From positions 1-19,075 of the forward strand of contig CAYLPT010000127.1 in the NCBI GenBank assembly GCA_964385645.1: DNA of 19,075 bases, written 5' to 3'. The stretch is from CAYLPT01 sp964385645 (lineage in GTDB: Bacteria > Armatimonadota > Hebobacteria > Hebobacterales > Hebobacteraceae). Both the position numbers and the translations under genes were made by a program. The notes beneath the pieces were generated by a model that saw only the letters and a program-made list of their open reading frames with translations, made no database searches and was not told the origin of the DNA. Position 1 is the stretch's first letter; the number at the start of each line of letters is the position of its first letter. Of this stretch, positions 7,094-14,043 are shown one piece after another.

Positions 7094-7795
7094 TTGCTGG
7101 ACAGCTTCCGGAACGCGATGGACGGGCTCGAGCACACGCTCCAGCGCGACTGGCACGTGATGACGCTGCTCGTGATCGGCTCCCTGGTCCTCGTCTTCAG
7201 CGCCATCGCCCGGCTCACCGCCGTCGAGGTCCTCCTCCTCTGCCTCGCCGTCGCCCTGGTGGTCCTGGCGGAGTTGCTCAACAGCGCCATCGAGGCCGTG
7301 GTGGACCTGGTCAGCCCCGGGCCCCATCCGCTGGCGAAGGCGGCCAAGGACGTGGGCGGCGCGGCGGTGCTGGTCGCCATCGTCACCGGGCTGCTGGTGG
7401 TGGCGGGGGTGTTCCTCGACGCGCAGACGGTGGAGACACTGCGGGGCATGGGCGAGCGGCCCGAGGCCCACTTCCTGCACGTGGCGCTGGGCGGAGTGGT
7501 GACGGTGGTGGCGGCGGTCATCCTGGGCAAGCTCTGGGGCCGGCGGGGGACGCTCACCCGGGGCGGGCTGGTGAGCGCGCACAGCGCGCTGGCCTTCTTC
7601 TGCTTCATCAGCGTGTGCTACCTCACCGGGGATGTGATCGTCTGGGGGCTCTCACTTGTGCTCGCCCTGCTGGTCGCCCAGAGCCGCGTGGAGGCCGGCA
7701 TCCACAGCCGGCGGGAGGTGCTCATCGGCGCCGCGGTGGCGGTGGTGGTAGGGCTGGCGCTCTACGGGACGCTCTCGATGCGGGTGGGAGGTTGA
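7094..7795 (+). CDS. DgkA-type undecaprenol/diacylglycerol kinase fused to a PAP2-like membrane domain
   Basis: This ~233-residue membrane protein has two parts. Residues 1-110 are DgkA-like: SFRNAMDGL, AELLNSAIEAVVDL (E60, N63, E67) and HPLAKAAKDVGGAAV, the conserved kinase core with three TMs. In Gram-positive-type bacteria this family phosphorylates undecaprenol. Residues 125-230 are four or so TMs with degenerate PAP2 phosphatase motifs: VSAH (160-163) for PSGH and SRVEAGIHSRRE (197-208) for SRx5Hx3D. The K/RP motif 1 is not evident. The start is ambiguous. TTG 7094 is the nearest standard codon. CTG 7079, overlapping the ybeY stop and 9 bases after AAGGGG, would add five residues. DgkA-PAP2 fusions are known in other bacteria; whether both halves are active here is open. 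Confidence 0.85.
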   Translation: MLDSFRNAMDGLEHTLQRDWHVMTLLVIGSLVLVFSAIARLTAVEVLLLCLAVALVVLAELLNSAIEAVVDLVSPGPHPLAKAAKDVGGAAVLVAIVTGLLVVAGVFLDAQTVETLRGMGERPEAHFLHVALGGVVTVVAAVILGKLWGRRGTLTRGGLVSAHSALAFFCFISVCYLTGDVIVWGLSLVLALLVAQSRVEAGIHSRREVLIGAAVAVVVGLALYGTLSMRVGG

Positions 7796-7796
7796 C

Positions 7797-9059
7797 TTGG
7801 GGACCATGGACGCCCTGGCGTTAGTCGCGCTCGCGCTCCTGCTGTTCACCTCGGCCGTCTTCTCCGCGGCGGAGATCAGCTTTTTGTCCCTCGGGCGCTA
7901 CCGCGCGCGTCAGCTCCCCGCGGGCCGCACGGGACGGCTGCTGGCGCGGCTGCTCGCGCGGCCGGCGGAGACGCTGGGGGCTGTCTTGCTCACCATCACC
8001 GCCGTCAACTACACCGCCGAGGCGATCGCCGCAAGCTGGGTCATCGCGCGCTTGGGCTACCCGGTGTGGGTGGCCCTGGTGGGGATGGCGGCCCTCGTCA
8101 TCCTCTTCGCGGAGATCGTGCCCATCAGCTACGCGGCGGCGAACTCCGAGCGGGTGGCGCAGGCGGCGGCCCTCCCGGCCTGGGTCGCCTACTCTGTGCT
8201 CGCGCCGCCGGCCCGCGCCCTGGGGCGGGTGGCGGAGGGGCTGGTCCACCTCCTGGGCGGCCGGCCCGCGCCGGAGGCCCCGGTTACGGAGTCTGAGATC
8301 CGCGCCATCGTGGACCTCCAGGCCGAGGCCGGCGGGCTCGAGGAGGAAGAGCGCGCGATGATCCACAGCATCTTCGCCTTCGGCGACAAGGTCGCCCGCG
8401 AGGTGATGGTGCCTCGCACGGAGATGGTGGCCGTCCCGGAGACGGCGACGGCGGCGGAGGCGGGCCGGCTGGCGACGGAGCACCGCATCTCGCGGCTCCC
8501 CGTGTATCGGGAGGGCCTGGACGACATCGTCGGCGTCGTGCACGTGAAGGACGTGCTGCCCCTGCTCGCCTCGGCTCGGGGAGACACCAGCGTGCGCACG
8601 GTGATGCGCCCGCCGCTGTGGGTGCCCGAGACCAAGAAGCTCAGCGACCTGCTCACCGATTTCCGCGCCCAGCGGCGCACGCTGGCCGTGGTGGTGGACG
8701 AGTACGGGGGCACGGCCGGGCTGGTTACCCTCGAGGACCTGCTCGAGGAGGTGGTGGGCGACATCTATGACGAGTACGATGAGGTGCCCCCGGGCGCGGA
8801 GCCCGGGGAGGGCGGAGTGGCCCTCCTGGACGGGCGCATGAGCATCGAGGAGGCCTCTGAGGCGCTGGGGGTGGAGTTGCCCCGGGGAGACTACGATTCG
8901 GTGGCGGGGCTGCTCTACAGCCGCTTTGGGGTGGTCCCCAGGGTGGGGCAGCGGCTGGAGTTGGGGGAGGTGACGCTGGCGGTGGATGAGCTGGACGGCT
9001 ATCGGATCGCGCGGGTGCGAGCCTCTCGCGCGCCGCGGGAGGCCGATCGCGGTGGATGA
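7797..9059 (+). CDS. CNNM/CorC-family membrane protein with CBS pair (hemolysin-like), first copy
   Basis: This 420-residue protein has the DUF21-CBS-CBS-CorC_HlyC layout of CNNM/CorC/YhdP-type transporters, linked to Mg2+ or other divalent cation efflux. The N-terminal ~150 residues form the CNNM membrane domain (SAVFSAAEISFLSLGR, then VNYTAEAIAAS and LFAEIVPISYA). A CBS pair follows (about 200-325), with REVMVPRTEMV and VVVDEYGGTAGLVTLEDLLEE, the usual nucleotide-binding signature. The C-terminal CorC/HlyC domain (about 335-410) contains GDYDSVAGLL. TTG 7797 is chosen because GGGAGG lies 5 bases upstream; ATG 7806 in the same frame is the alternative and removes three residues. It starts right after the dgkA stop and overlaps its paralogue by 8 bases. 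Confidence 0.9.
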   Translation: MGTMDALALVALALLLFTSAVFSAAEISFLSLGRYRARQLPAGRTGRLLARLLARPAETLGAVLLTITAVNYTAEAIAASWVIARLGYPVWVALVGMAALVILFAEIVPISYAAANSERVAQAAALPAWVAYSVLAPPARALGRVAEGLVHLLGGRPAPEAPVTESEIRAIVDLQAEAGGLEEEERAMIHSIFAFGDKVAREVMVPRTEMVAVPETATAAEAGRLATEHRISRLPVYREGLDDIVGVVHVKDVLPLLASARGDTSVRTVMRPPLWVPETKKLSDLLTDFRAQRRTLAVVVDEYGGTAGLVTLEDLLEEVVGDIYDEYDEVPPGAEPGEGGVALLDGRMSIEEASEALGVELPRGDYDSVAGLLYSRFGVVPRVGQRLELGEVTLAVDELDGYRIARVRASRAPREADRGG

Positions 9060-10428
9060 CCCCTCCCTCGGCGCCTGTGCGGTGTTCGCCGCCTCCTGGC
9101 GGCAACTGCTCGCCATCGCCGTTGCCTTCGGCGCGCTGTCCTTCGGCTCCCTGTGCGAGGCGGCGCTGATGCGGGTCGAGGTGGGCCGGGCGCGCCAGCT
9201 CGCGGCCGAGGGCCGGCGGGGGGCGCGGGCGCTCGTCCACCTCGTCGAGCGGCGCCAGGAGGTGTTGGGCAGCACCAACGTGCTCCTCATCAACCTCGCC
9301 ATCATCACCTCCTCGGCCTATGCCACCGAGATCACGATCCGGCTCTCGGGCGGCAGCGCCCGCTGGGTGCCCGTCACCTCAGTGGGCATGATCGCAGTTC
9401 TGCTGGCCCTCTGCGAGGTGACGCCCAAGACCTATGCCGTCCGTCGGCCGGAGGCGGTGGGGCTGGGGGTGGCCCCGGTGCTGGCGGTGGTGCATGTGCT
9501 GCTGCGGCCCCTTGCCCGCGTGCTGCACGCGCTGGGGCTGGGGATCATCCGCCGAGTGGTGGTCCCTGTGTTGGGCGGCGAGGTGACGAGCGCGCTGCCC
9601 AGCTACTCCGACGAGGAGGTGATCGCCCTCGTGAGGGAGGGGGAGGCGGAGGGCGACATCCAGGAGGAAGAGCGGGAGATGATCCACGGGGTCATCGAGT
9701 TCGCCGACAAAGTGACGCGGGAGGTGATGACCCCCCGCACCGACATGGTCTGCCTACCGGCCGAGGCGAGCCTGATCGAGGCCGCCGGGCTCAGCGAACG
9801 CACGGGCTACTCCCGGCTGCCAGTCTTCGAGGGCGACCTCGACCACATCGTCGGCATCTTGTATGTGAAGGACGTCCTCGCGGCCCTCCAACGGGGGGCG
9901 GACGGGGGCGCCGACCACCTCACCGCGCGCCAGATTGCCCGCACCCCGGCGCCGGTGGTGCCAGAGAGCAAGAAGCTCGACGAGCTGCTGCGGATGATGC
10001 AGCGCAACCACCTGCACATGGCGATCGTGATTGATGAGTACGGCGGCACCGCCGGCCTGGTGACCATCGAGGACTTGCTGGAGGAGATCTTCGGCGAGAT
10101 CCGCGACGAGCACGACCTGGAGCGGGAGCCGGTGCGCATCGTCGAGGAGGGCGCCTTCATCGTGGACGCCGGGATCAGCGCCGACGACCTCGGCGAGCGC
10201 CTGGGCGTCGAGCTGCCCGAGGGCGACTTCGACAGCCTCGGCGGCTTCATCCTGGACCGGCTCGGGCGCCTGCCCGAGGTCGGAGACTCCCTCAGCTGGC
10301 GCGGCCTCGAGTTCCGCGTCGAGGAGATGAGGGGCAACCGCATCCGCTCGGTGCGCATCACAGTGCACCCGCGGGAGGAAGCTGAGGAGGCGGATGGGGA
10401 GGACGAGCAGGACGCCCTCGAGGCCTGA
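9052..10428 (+). CDS. CNNM/CorC-family membrane protein with CBS pair (hemolysin-like), second copy
   Basis: This 458-residue paralogue of the preceding gene has the same order: CNNM membrane domain (about 10-180), CBS pair (about 215-355) and CorC_HlyC domain (about 360-440). Diagnostic segments are SFGSLCEAALMRVEVGR, LCEVTPKTYAVRRPE, REVMTPRTDMV, VIDEYGGTAGLVTIEDLLEEIFGEI and GDFDSLGGFIL. The membrane domains of the two copies differ much more than the CBS regions, consistent with an old duplication. The start GTG 9052 follows GGGAGG by 9 bases and overlaps the previous stop by 8. The C-terminus ends in an acidic tail (EEAEEADGEDEQ) that overlaps the first codons of cdd. Adjacent paralogues could form a heteromeric transporter, which is inference only. 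Confidence 0.9.
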   Translation: MDDPSLGACAVFAASWRQLLAIAVAFGALSFGSLCEAALMRVEVGRARQLAAEGRRGARALVHLVERRQEVLGSTNVLLINLAIITSSAYATEITIRLSGGSARWVPVTSVGMIAVLLALCEVTPKTYAVRRPEAVGLGVAPVLAVVHVLLRPLARVLHALGLGIIRRVVVPVLGGEVTSALPSYSDEEVIALVREGEAEGDIQEEEREMIHGVIEFADKVTREVMTPRTDMVCLPAEASLIEAAGLSERTGYSRLPVFEGDLDHIVGILYVKDVLAALQRGADGGADHLTARQIARTPAPVVPESKKLDELLRMMQRNHLHMAIVIDEYGGTAGLVTIEDLLEEIFGEIRDEHDLEREPVRIVEEGAFIVDAGISADDLGERLGVELPEGDFDSLGGFILDRLGRLPEVGDSLSWRGLEFRVEEMRGNRIRSVRITVHPREEAEEADGEDEQDALEA

Positions 10429-10852
10429 GTGGAAAGCCCTGCTGGCCGCCGCCGAGCAGGCGAGCGGGCGGGCCCACGCCCCCTACTCGAACCTGCGGGT
10501 CGGGGCCGCGCTGCAGGGGGCCGGGGGCCGCCTGTTCGCGGGCTGTAATGTCGAGAACTCCTCCCTTGGGCTCACCGTCTGCGCGGAGCGGGCGGCCCTG
10601 TTTTCGGCGGTGGCAGAGGGAGAGCGAACCTTCGTCGGGCTCGCCATCTTCACGCCCGAGGCCGGGCCCCTGGCGCCGTGCGGCGCCTGTCGGCAGGTCC
10701 TCGCGGAGTTCTGCGACGACCTCGAGATCGTGTCCGTGGGCCGGGGCGGCGAAAGGCGCGAGTTCCGGCTGCGGGAGCTGCTGCCGGAGGCGTTCGACTG
10801 GCCGGGCGCTAGTGCTCCGCCTCGGGGTAGGAGCCCAGGGCGCGCAGGCTGA
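10394..10852 (+). CDS. cdd: Cytidine deaminase
   Basis: This 152-residue protein is a zinc-dependent cytidine/deoxycytidine deaminase for pyrimidine salvage. Motifs are complete: HAPYSNLRVGAAL (28-40), CNVENSSLGLTVCAERAAL with the catalytic CAE (C63, E65), and PCGACRQVLAEF (zinc ligands C96 and C99). The domain ends near LLPEAF. The last ~20 residues (Pro/Gly/Arg-rich) lie in the region overlapping the convergent pheA gene and are probably an unconserved tail. ATG 10394 lies inside the end of the upstream CNNM gene (35-base overlap), with GAGGAGG 3 bases before it. cdd is a frequent member of the phoH-pgpH-ybeY-dgkA cluster in Gram-positive-type bacteria. Confidence 0.94.
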   Translation: MGRTSRTPSRPEWKALLAAAEQASGRAHAPYSNLRVGAALQGAGGRLFAGCNVENSSLGLTVCAERAALFSAVAEGERTFVGLAIFTPEAGPLAPCGACRQVLAEFCDDLEIVSVGRGGERREFRLRELLPEAFDWPGASAPPRGRSPGRAG

Positions 10853-11876
10853 GGGTGTGCTCCCGGAGGGCGGCCAGGGCAGCGGCGACCGCCGGCTCCT
10901 GGGCGTGCCCCTGCAGATCCACGAAAAACATGTACTCCCAGGGCGTGGTCTTGGTGGGGTGGGACTGGATGAAGGTGAGGTTGATCCCGTGATCGCTGAA
11001 GGCGCCCAGAGCGTGATGGAGCGCGCCCGCCTGGTGGCGCAGCGTGAAGGCGAGAGAGGTCTTGTCGTGCCCCGAGGGTGGGCACCCCTGGCGGCCTACG
11101 ACGAAGAAGCGGGTGCGGTTGTCCGCCAGGTCGTGGATGCGGGCGCGCAGCACGGGCAGCCCGTAGAGCTCCCCGGCGAGATGGGGGCCGATGGCGGCGG
11201 AGTCGGGCTGAGAGCTGGCGATCTCAGCCGCGCGGGCGGTGGCGCCGACGGGGATGATCTCGGCCCGCGGCAGGTTGGCGCGCAGCCAGATGCGGCACTG
11301 GGCCAGGGCCTGGGGGTGGGAGTAGACGCGGGCGACGCGGTCGAGGTCGGGGGCGTGGGAGAGCAGGTAGTGCTCGATCTCCACATAGGTCTCGGCGCAG
11401 ATGACCAGCCGGGACTCCATCAGCGCGTCCAGGGTCAACGGGACCACGCCCGCGGTGGTGTTCTCGATGGGCACCACGCCCAGGTCGGCCTCCTTCTTCT
11501 CCACCGCGAGGAAGACGTCGCCGATGGCGTCGGCCGGCCGCAGATCGGCGCCGGCGCCGAACTTGCGCTGGGCGGCGACATGGGTGAAGGAGCCGGCGGG
11601 CCCGTAGTAGGCGATGACCAGCTCGCGCTCCAGCAGCCGGTGGACGGCGAAGATGGCGCCGAAGATCTCCCGCAGGGCCTCGTCCGAGAGCGGGCCTCGG
11701 TTCGCCCCGGACAGCCGGTCGAGGATCTGGCGCTCCCGGGCGGGGTCGTACACCTCGCCCCCGCCCTCCCGCTTGAGCCGGCCGATCTCAAGGACCCGCT
11801 CGGCGCGGCGGCTCAGGAGCTCGAGCAGGGAGTCGTCGAGCGCATCAATCTCTCGCCTGATCTCTTCCATTCCCAT
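10809..11876 (-). CDS. pheA: Bifunctional chorismate mutase / prephenate dehydratase (P-protein)
   Basis: This 355-residue cytoplasmic enzyme converts chorismate to prephenate and then phenylpyruvate, in phenylalanine synthesis. Domains: AroQ-type chorismate mutase (about 3-85, EEIRREIDALDDSLLELLSRR), prephenate dehydratase (about 88-262, YYGPAGSFTHVAA, GVVPIENTTAG, SHPQALAQC, and NRTRF with the catalytic Thr255) and ACT regulatory domain (about 271-350). The ACT domain usually carries ESRP for phenylalanine binding; here it is QSHP (304-307), before TKTTPWEYMFFVD. Start ATG 11876 has GGGGGAGG 8 bases upstream on the minus strand; ATG 11870 is an alternative. Its 3' end overlaps cdd by 44 bases tail to tail, and it diverges from accD. 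Confidence 0.94.
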   Translation of the reverse strand: MGMEEIRREIDALDDSLLELLSRRAERVLEIGRLKREGGGEVYDPARERQILDRLSGANRGPLSDEALREIFGAIFAVHRLLERELVIAYYGPAGSFTHVAAQRKFGAGADLRPADAIGDVFLAVEKKEADLGVVPIENTTAGVVPLTLDALMESRLVICAETYVEIEHYLLSHAPDLDRVARVYSHPQALAQCRIWLRANLPRAEIIPVGATARAAEIASSQPDSAAIGPHLAGELYGLPVLRARIHDLADNRTRFFVVGRQGCPPSGHDKTSLAFTLRHQAGALHHALGAFSDHGINLTFIQSHPTKTTPWEYMFFVDLQGHAQEPAVAAALAALREHTLSLRALGSYPEAEH

Positions 11877-12051
11877 GCTGGCGGCCTCCCCCGGAGATCT
11901 GCCGACAACCCGCGGCAGGTGAATCAGTGCCCCGCGAGGTAGCAGAGGCTTGACGTGTAAGTTCTCCGCGGCGGCCGGGCGACCTGTAGGGCGCCGGCCG
12001 TCGGCCCTGCGGAGCCACCGGGGCAGCGGGGCGGGAGAGGGTGAGGAGCGC
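11877..12051. promoter_or_regulatory. Divergent pheA/accD intergenic region
   Basis: This 175-base gap must hold the control signals for both pheA (-) and accD (+), but no convincing -35/-10 pair is visible on either strand. There is an inverted repeat CTGCCG/CGGCAG (11900-11905 and 11914-11919), just upstream of the pheA ribosome binding site. An imperfect hairpin (AGGG/CCCT plus CCG/CGG, 11988-12008) lies in the accD leader. I looked on the pheA side for a phenylalanine-rich leader peptide or a T-box and found neither. Confidence 0.4.
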
Positions 12052-12909
12052 ATGGACCAGCGAGAGCGGCCCGAGACCGCGGCGGAGAGCAGGCGCGGAT
12101 CGCTGTCGGGCGCGCCGGCGGGGCTGTGGACAAAGTGCTCGCAGTGCGGCGAGATGCTCTACCAGCCCGAGTTCGAGGAGGAGCTCTACGTCTGCCGGCA
12201 CTGCGGCCACCATCGGCGCCTGGGCGCGCGGGAGCGGGTGGCGGTCACTGCCGATGTGGGCACCTTCCAGGAGCGGGACGCCGGGATGCGCAGCAGCGAC
12301 CCGCTGGGCTTCCCCGGCTACCGGGAGAAGGCGGCCGAGGGGCAGGAGCGCAGCGGGGTGCCGGAGGCGATGATCTGGGGCGAGTGCTCGATCCGGGGGC
12401 TGCCAGTGGTGCTGGCGGTGATGGACTTCGGCTACATCGGGGGCAGCATGGGCGCGGTGGTGGGCGAGAAGTTCGCCCGCGCCGCGGAGCGCGCGATCGA
12501 GGCGAGAAAGCCCCTGGTCGTATTCGCCTGCTCCGGCGGCGCGCGCATGCAGGAGGGGATCGTCTCCCTGCTGCAGATGGCGAAGACGACCGCCGCGGTG
12601 GGGAGGATGAACCAGGCGCGGGTGCCCTATCTGGCGGTGTACACCGACCCCCTGACCGCGGGGGTGTTCGCCAGCTTCGCCTCGGTCGCCGACGTGGCGA
12701 TCGCGGAGGCGAATGCGCTGGTGGGCTTCGCGGGGCCGCGGGTGATCGAGAAGGCGTTCAACATCAAGCTGCCGCCGGGCAGCCACACCGCGGAGTACCA
12801 GCTCCAGCACGGGATGGTTGACGTGGTGGCGACGCGGCGGGAGCTGCGGGGGCTGCTGGCGCGGCTGCTGGCGCTGCTGGCGCCGGCCGAGGAGGAGCGC
12901 GCCCAGTGA
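12052..12909 (+). CDS. accD: Acetyl-CoA carboxylase carboxyltransferase, beta subunit
   Basis: This 285-residue subunit pairs with AccA to transfer CO2 from carboxybiotin to acetyl-CoA, giving malonyl-CoA for fatty acid synthesis. The N-terminal zinc ribbon is intact (C29-x2-C32-x15-C48-x2-C51). The crotonase-like core shows MDFGYIGGSMGAVVGEKF (124-141), ACSGGARMQEG (159-169) and LVGFAGPRVIE (223-233). The usual PTTGGVTASFA is PLTAGVFASFA (200-210), a small departure near the active site. Start ATG 12052 follows GAGGAG by 3 bases. The frame is open further upstream, without a better start. Its stop overlaps the accA GTG as GTGA, so the two subunits are translationally coupled. Confidence 0.95.
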   Translation: MDQRERPETAAESRRGSLSGAPAGLWTKCSQCGEMLYQPEFEEELYVCRHCGHHRRLGARERVAVTADVGTFQERDAGMRSSDPLGFPGYREKAAEGQERSGVPEAMIWGECSIRGLPVVLAVMDFGYIGGSMGAVVGEKFARAAERAIEARKPLVVFACSGGARMQEGIVSLLQMAKTTAAVGRMNQARVPYLAVYTDPLTAGVFASFASVADVAIAEANALVGFAGPRVIEKAFNIKLPPGSHTAEYQLQHGMVDVVATRRELRGLLARLLALLAPAEEERAQ

Positions 12910-13886
12910 GTCGCTGGCTGCGCTTCGACAAGCAACTGAGGGAGGTGGATGCCGACATCGCGAAGCTGGAGCGGCTCCTGTCTTCGCCGAGCATCAGCGA
13001 CGAGCGGCGCCAGAAGGTGCGAGAGCAGATCGCCTCGCTGCGCCGCCGCCAGGAGCACATCACGCGGGACGTCTTCGGCATGTTGACCGCCTGGGACAAC
13101 GTGCTGCTCGCCCGTCACGCCGAGCGGCCCCACGCGCTCGACTACATCAACGCCATCTGCGAGGACTTCGTCGAGCTGCACGGGGACCGGCGCTTCGGCG
13201 ATGACCCGGCCATCGTGGCCGGGCTGGCCTCCCTGGAGGGGATGGCGGTGGCGGTGGTCGGGCACCAGAAGGGGCGGGATGTCAAGCAGCGCCAGTTCCG
13301 CAACTTCGGCAGCGCGCGCCCCGAGGGCTACCGGAAGGCGGCGCGCATCATGCGCCTGGCGGAGCGCTTCGGCCACCCCGTCGTGAGCCTGGTGGACACG
13401 CCGGCGGCCGAGTCGCGGCCCGAGGCGGAGGAGCGGGGGATCGCCAACGCGATCGCGGAGAACCTCCTGCTCATGTCGCAGCTTCGCACACCCATCGTGG
13501 TCGCCATCATCGGGGAGGGCGGCAGCGGGGGCGCCATCGGCATCGGGGTGGGCGACCACGTGATGATGCTCGAGCACGCCATCTACTCGGTGATCCCTCC
13601 CGAGTCGTGTGCGGTGATCCTGGAGGCCTTCGGGCGAGATCCCGCCCGGGGGCCGGAGGCGGCGGAGGCGCTGCGGCTCTCGGCGCGGCGCACGATGGAG
13701 CTGGGCGCGGTGGACGAGGTGGTCGCGGAGCCCCTGGGCGGGGCCCACCGCGACCCCGCGGGGGCGGCCCGCAACCTGAAGGAGTCGCTGGTGGCGGCGC
13801 TGGAGCGGCTGCGGGTGATGCCGCGGGAGGCCCTGCTGGAGGCTCGCTACCGCAAGTACCGCGGGATCGGCCACTTCGTCGAGTGA
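12906..13886 (+). CDS. accA: Acetyl-CoA carboxylase carboxyltransferase, alpha subunit
   Basis: This 326-residue partner of AccD is of normal length. The helical N-terminus (about 1-75) is followed by DYINAICEDFVELHGDR, NFGSARPEGYRKA (133-145), IIGEGGSGGAIGIGVGD (201-217) and IYSVIPPESCAVIL (226-239), all at the expected places. The segment normally reading DTPGAYPGxGAEERG is DTPAAESRPEAEERG (164-178), so the otherwise highly conserved GAYPG is lost without a length change. Start GTG 12906 overlaps the accD stop and has GAGGAGGAG 8 bases upstream. A hairpin directly downstream suggests the end of the transcript. AccB and AccC are not in the window. Confidence 0.93.
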   Translation: MSRWLRFDKQLREVDADIAKLERLLSSPSISDERRQKVREQIASLRRRQEHITRDVFGMLTAWDNVLLARHAERPHALDYINAICEDFVELHGDRRFGDDPAIVAGLASLEGMAVAVVGHQKGRDVKQRQFRNFGSARPEGYRKAARIMRLAERFGHPVVSLVDTPAAESRPEAEERGIANAIAENLLLMSQLRTPIVVAIIGEGGSGGAIGIGVGDHVMMLEHAIYSVIPPESCAVILEAFGRDPARGPEAAEALRLSARRTMELGAVDEVVAEPLGGAHRDPAGAARNLKESLVAALERLRVMPREALLEARYRKYRGIGHFVE

Positions 13887-13890
13887 GCCA

Positions 13891-13916
13891 GGGCGGGCCG
13901 GCGGCGCGGCCCGCCC
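13891..13916 (+). terminator. Perfect GC hairpin after accA, terminator-like
   Basis: GGGCGGGCC (13891-13899) and GGCCCGCCC (13908-13916) form a perfect 9-bp stem with an 8-base loop, beginning 5 bases after the accA stop. There is no downstream T-run (TCCTGGGGG follows), so it is not a classical intrinsic terminator. In GC-rich genomes such stems can still pause or terminate transcription, or protect the 3' end. Confidence 0.6.
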
Positions 13917-13932
13917 TCCTGGGGGACCCGGG

Positions 13933-13961
13933 TTGACTGGCAGCACGGTGTTGGGTATACT
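13933..13961 (+). promoter_or_regulatory. Sigma-70-type promoter (TTGACT-17-TATACT)
   Basis: TTGACT (13933-13938) and TATACT (13956-13961) each match the consensus in five of six positions and are separated by exactly 17 bases. Transcription should start near 13968, about 76 bases before the glutamate-synthase-like gene. The promoter follows the hairpin that closes the acc unit, so this gene has its own transcript. Confidence 0.82.
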
Positions 13962-13963
13962 TG

Positions 13964-14019
13964 CTGGCGCGGTAGGAAGACGGTAGCCGGCTACTGTCTG
14001 CCGCCTATCCTTTCGCCAG
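13964..14019 (+). promoter_or_regulatory. Long leader hairpin / 20-bp palindrome, candidate operator or RNA switch
   Basis: At the predicted transcription start lies a nested inverted repeat. The centre is GACGGTAGCC (13979-13988) abutting GGCTACTGTC (13989-13998), which pair completely with one G-U. Outside it GGTAGG (13971-13976) can pair with CCTATCC (14004-14010) with a bulged A, and CTGGCG (13964-13969) pairs with CGCCAG (14014-14019). It covers most of the 5' untranslated region. A short TCAC/GTGA repeat (14021-14035) follows, next to the GAGGT ribosome binding site. The central palindrome could be a repressor operator downstream of the promoter, or the whole could be a folded mRNA leader. 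I know no family with this sequence. Confidence 0.6.
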
Positions 14020-14043
14020 ATCACCCACAGCGTGAGGTCAGCG

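Noticed and set aside
11950..11955. TTGACG as a -35 for accD
   Set aside because: Nothing resembling a -10 lies 16-18 bases downstream (GC-only sequence).
11877..11960. T-box or phenylalanine attenuator upstream of pheA
   Set aside because: The minus strand has TGCTACCTCGCGG, only loosely like the T-box TGGNACCGCG and lacking the key GG. No Phe-rich leader peptide is present.
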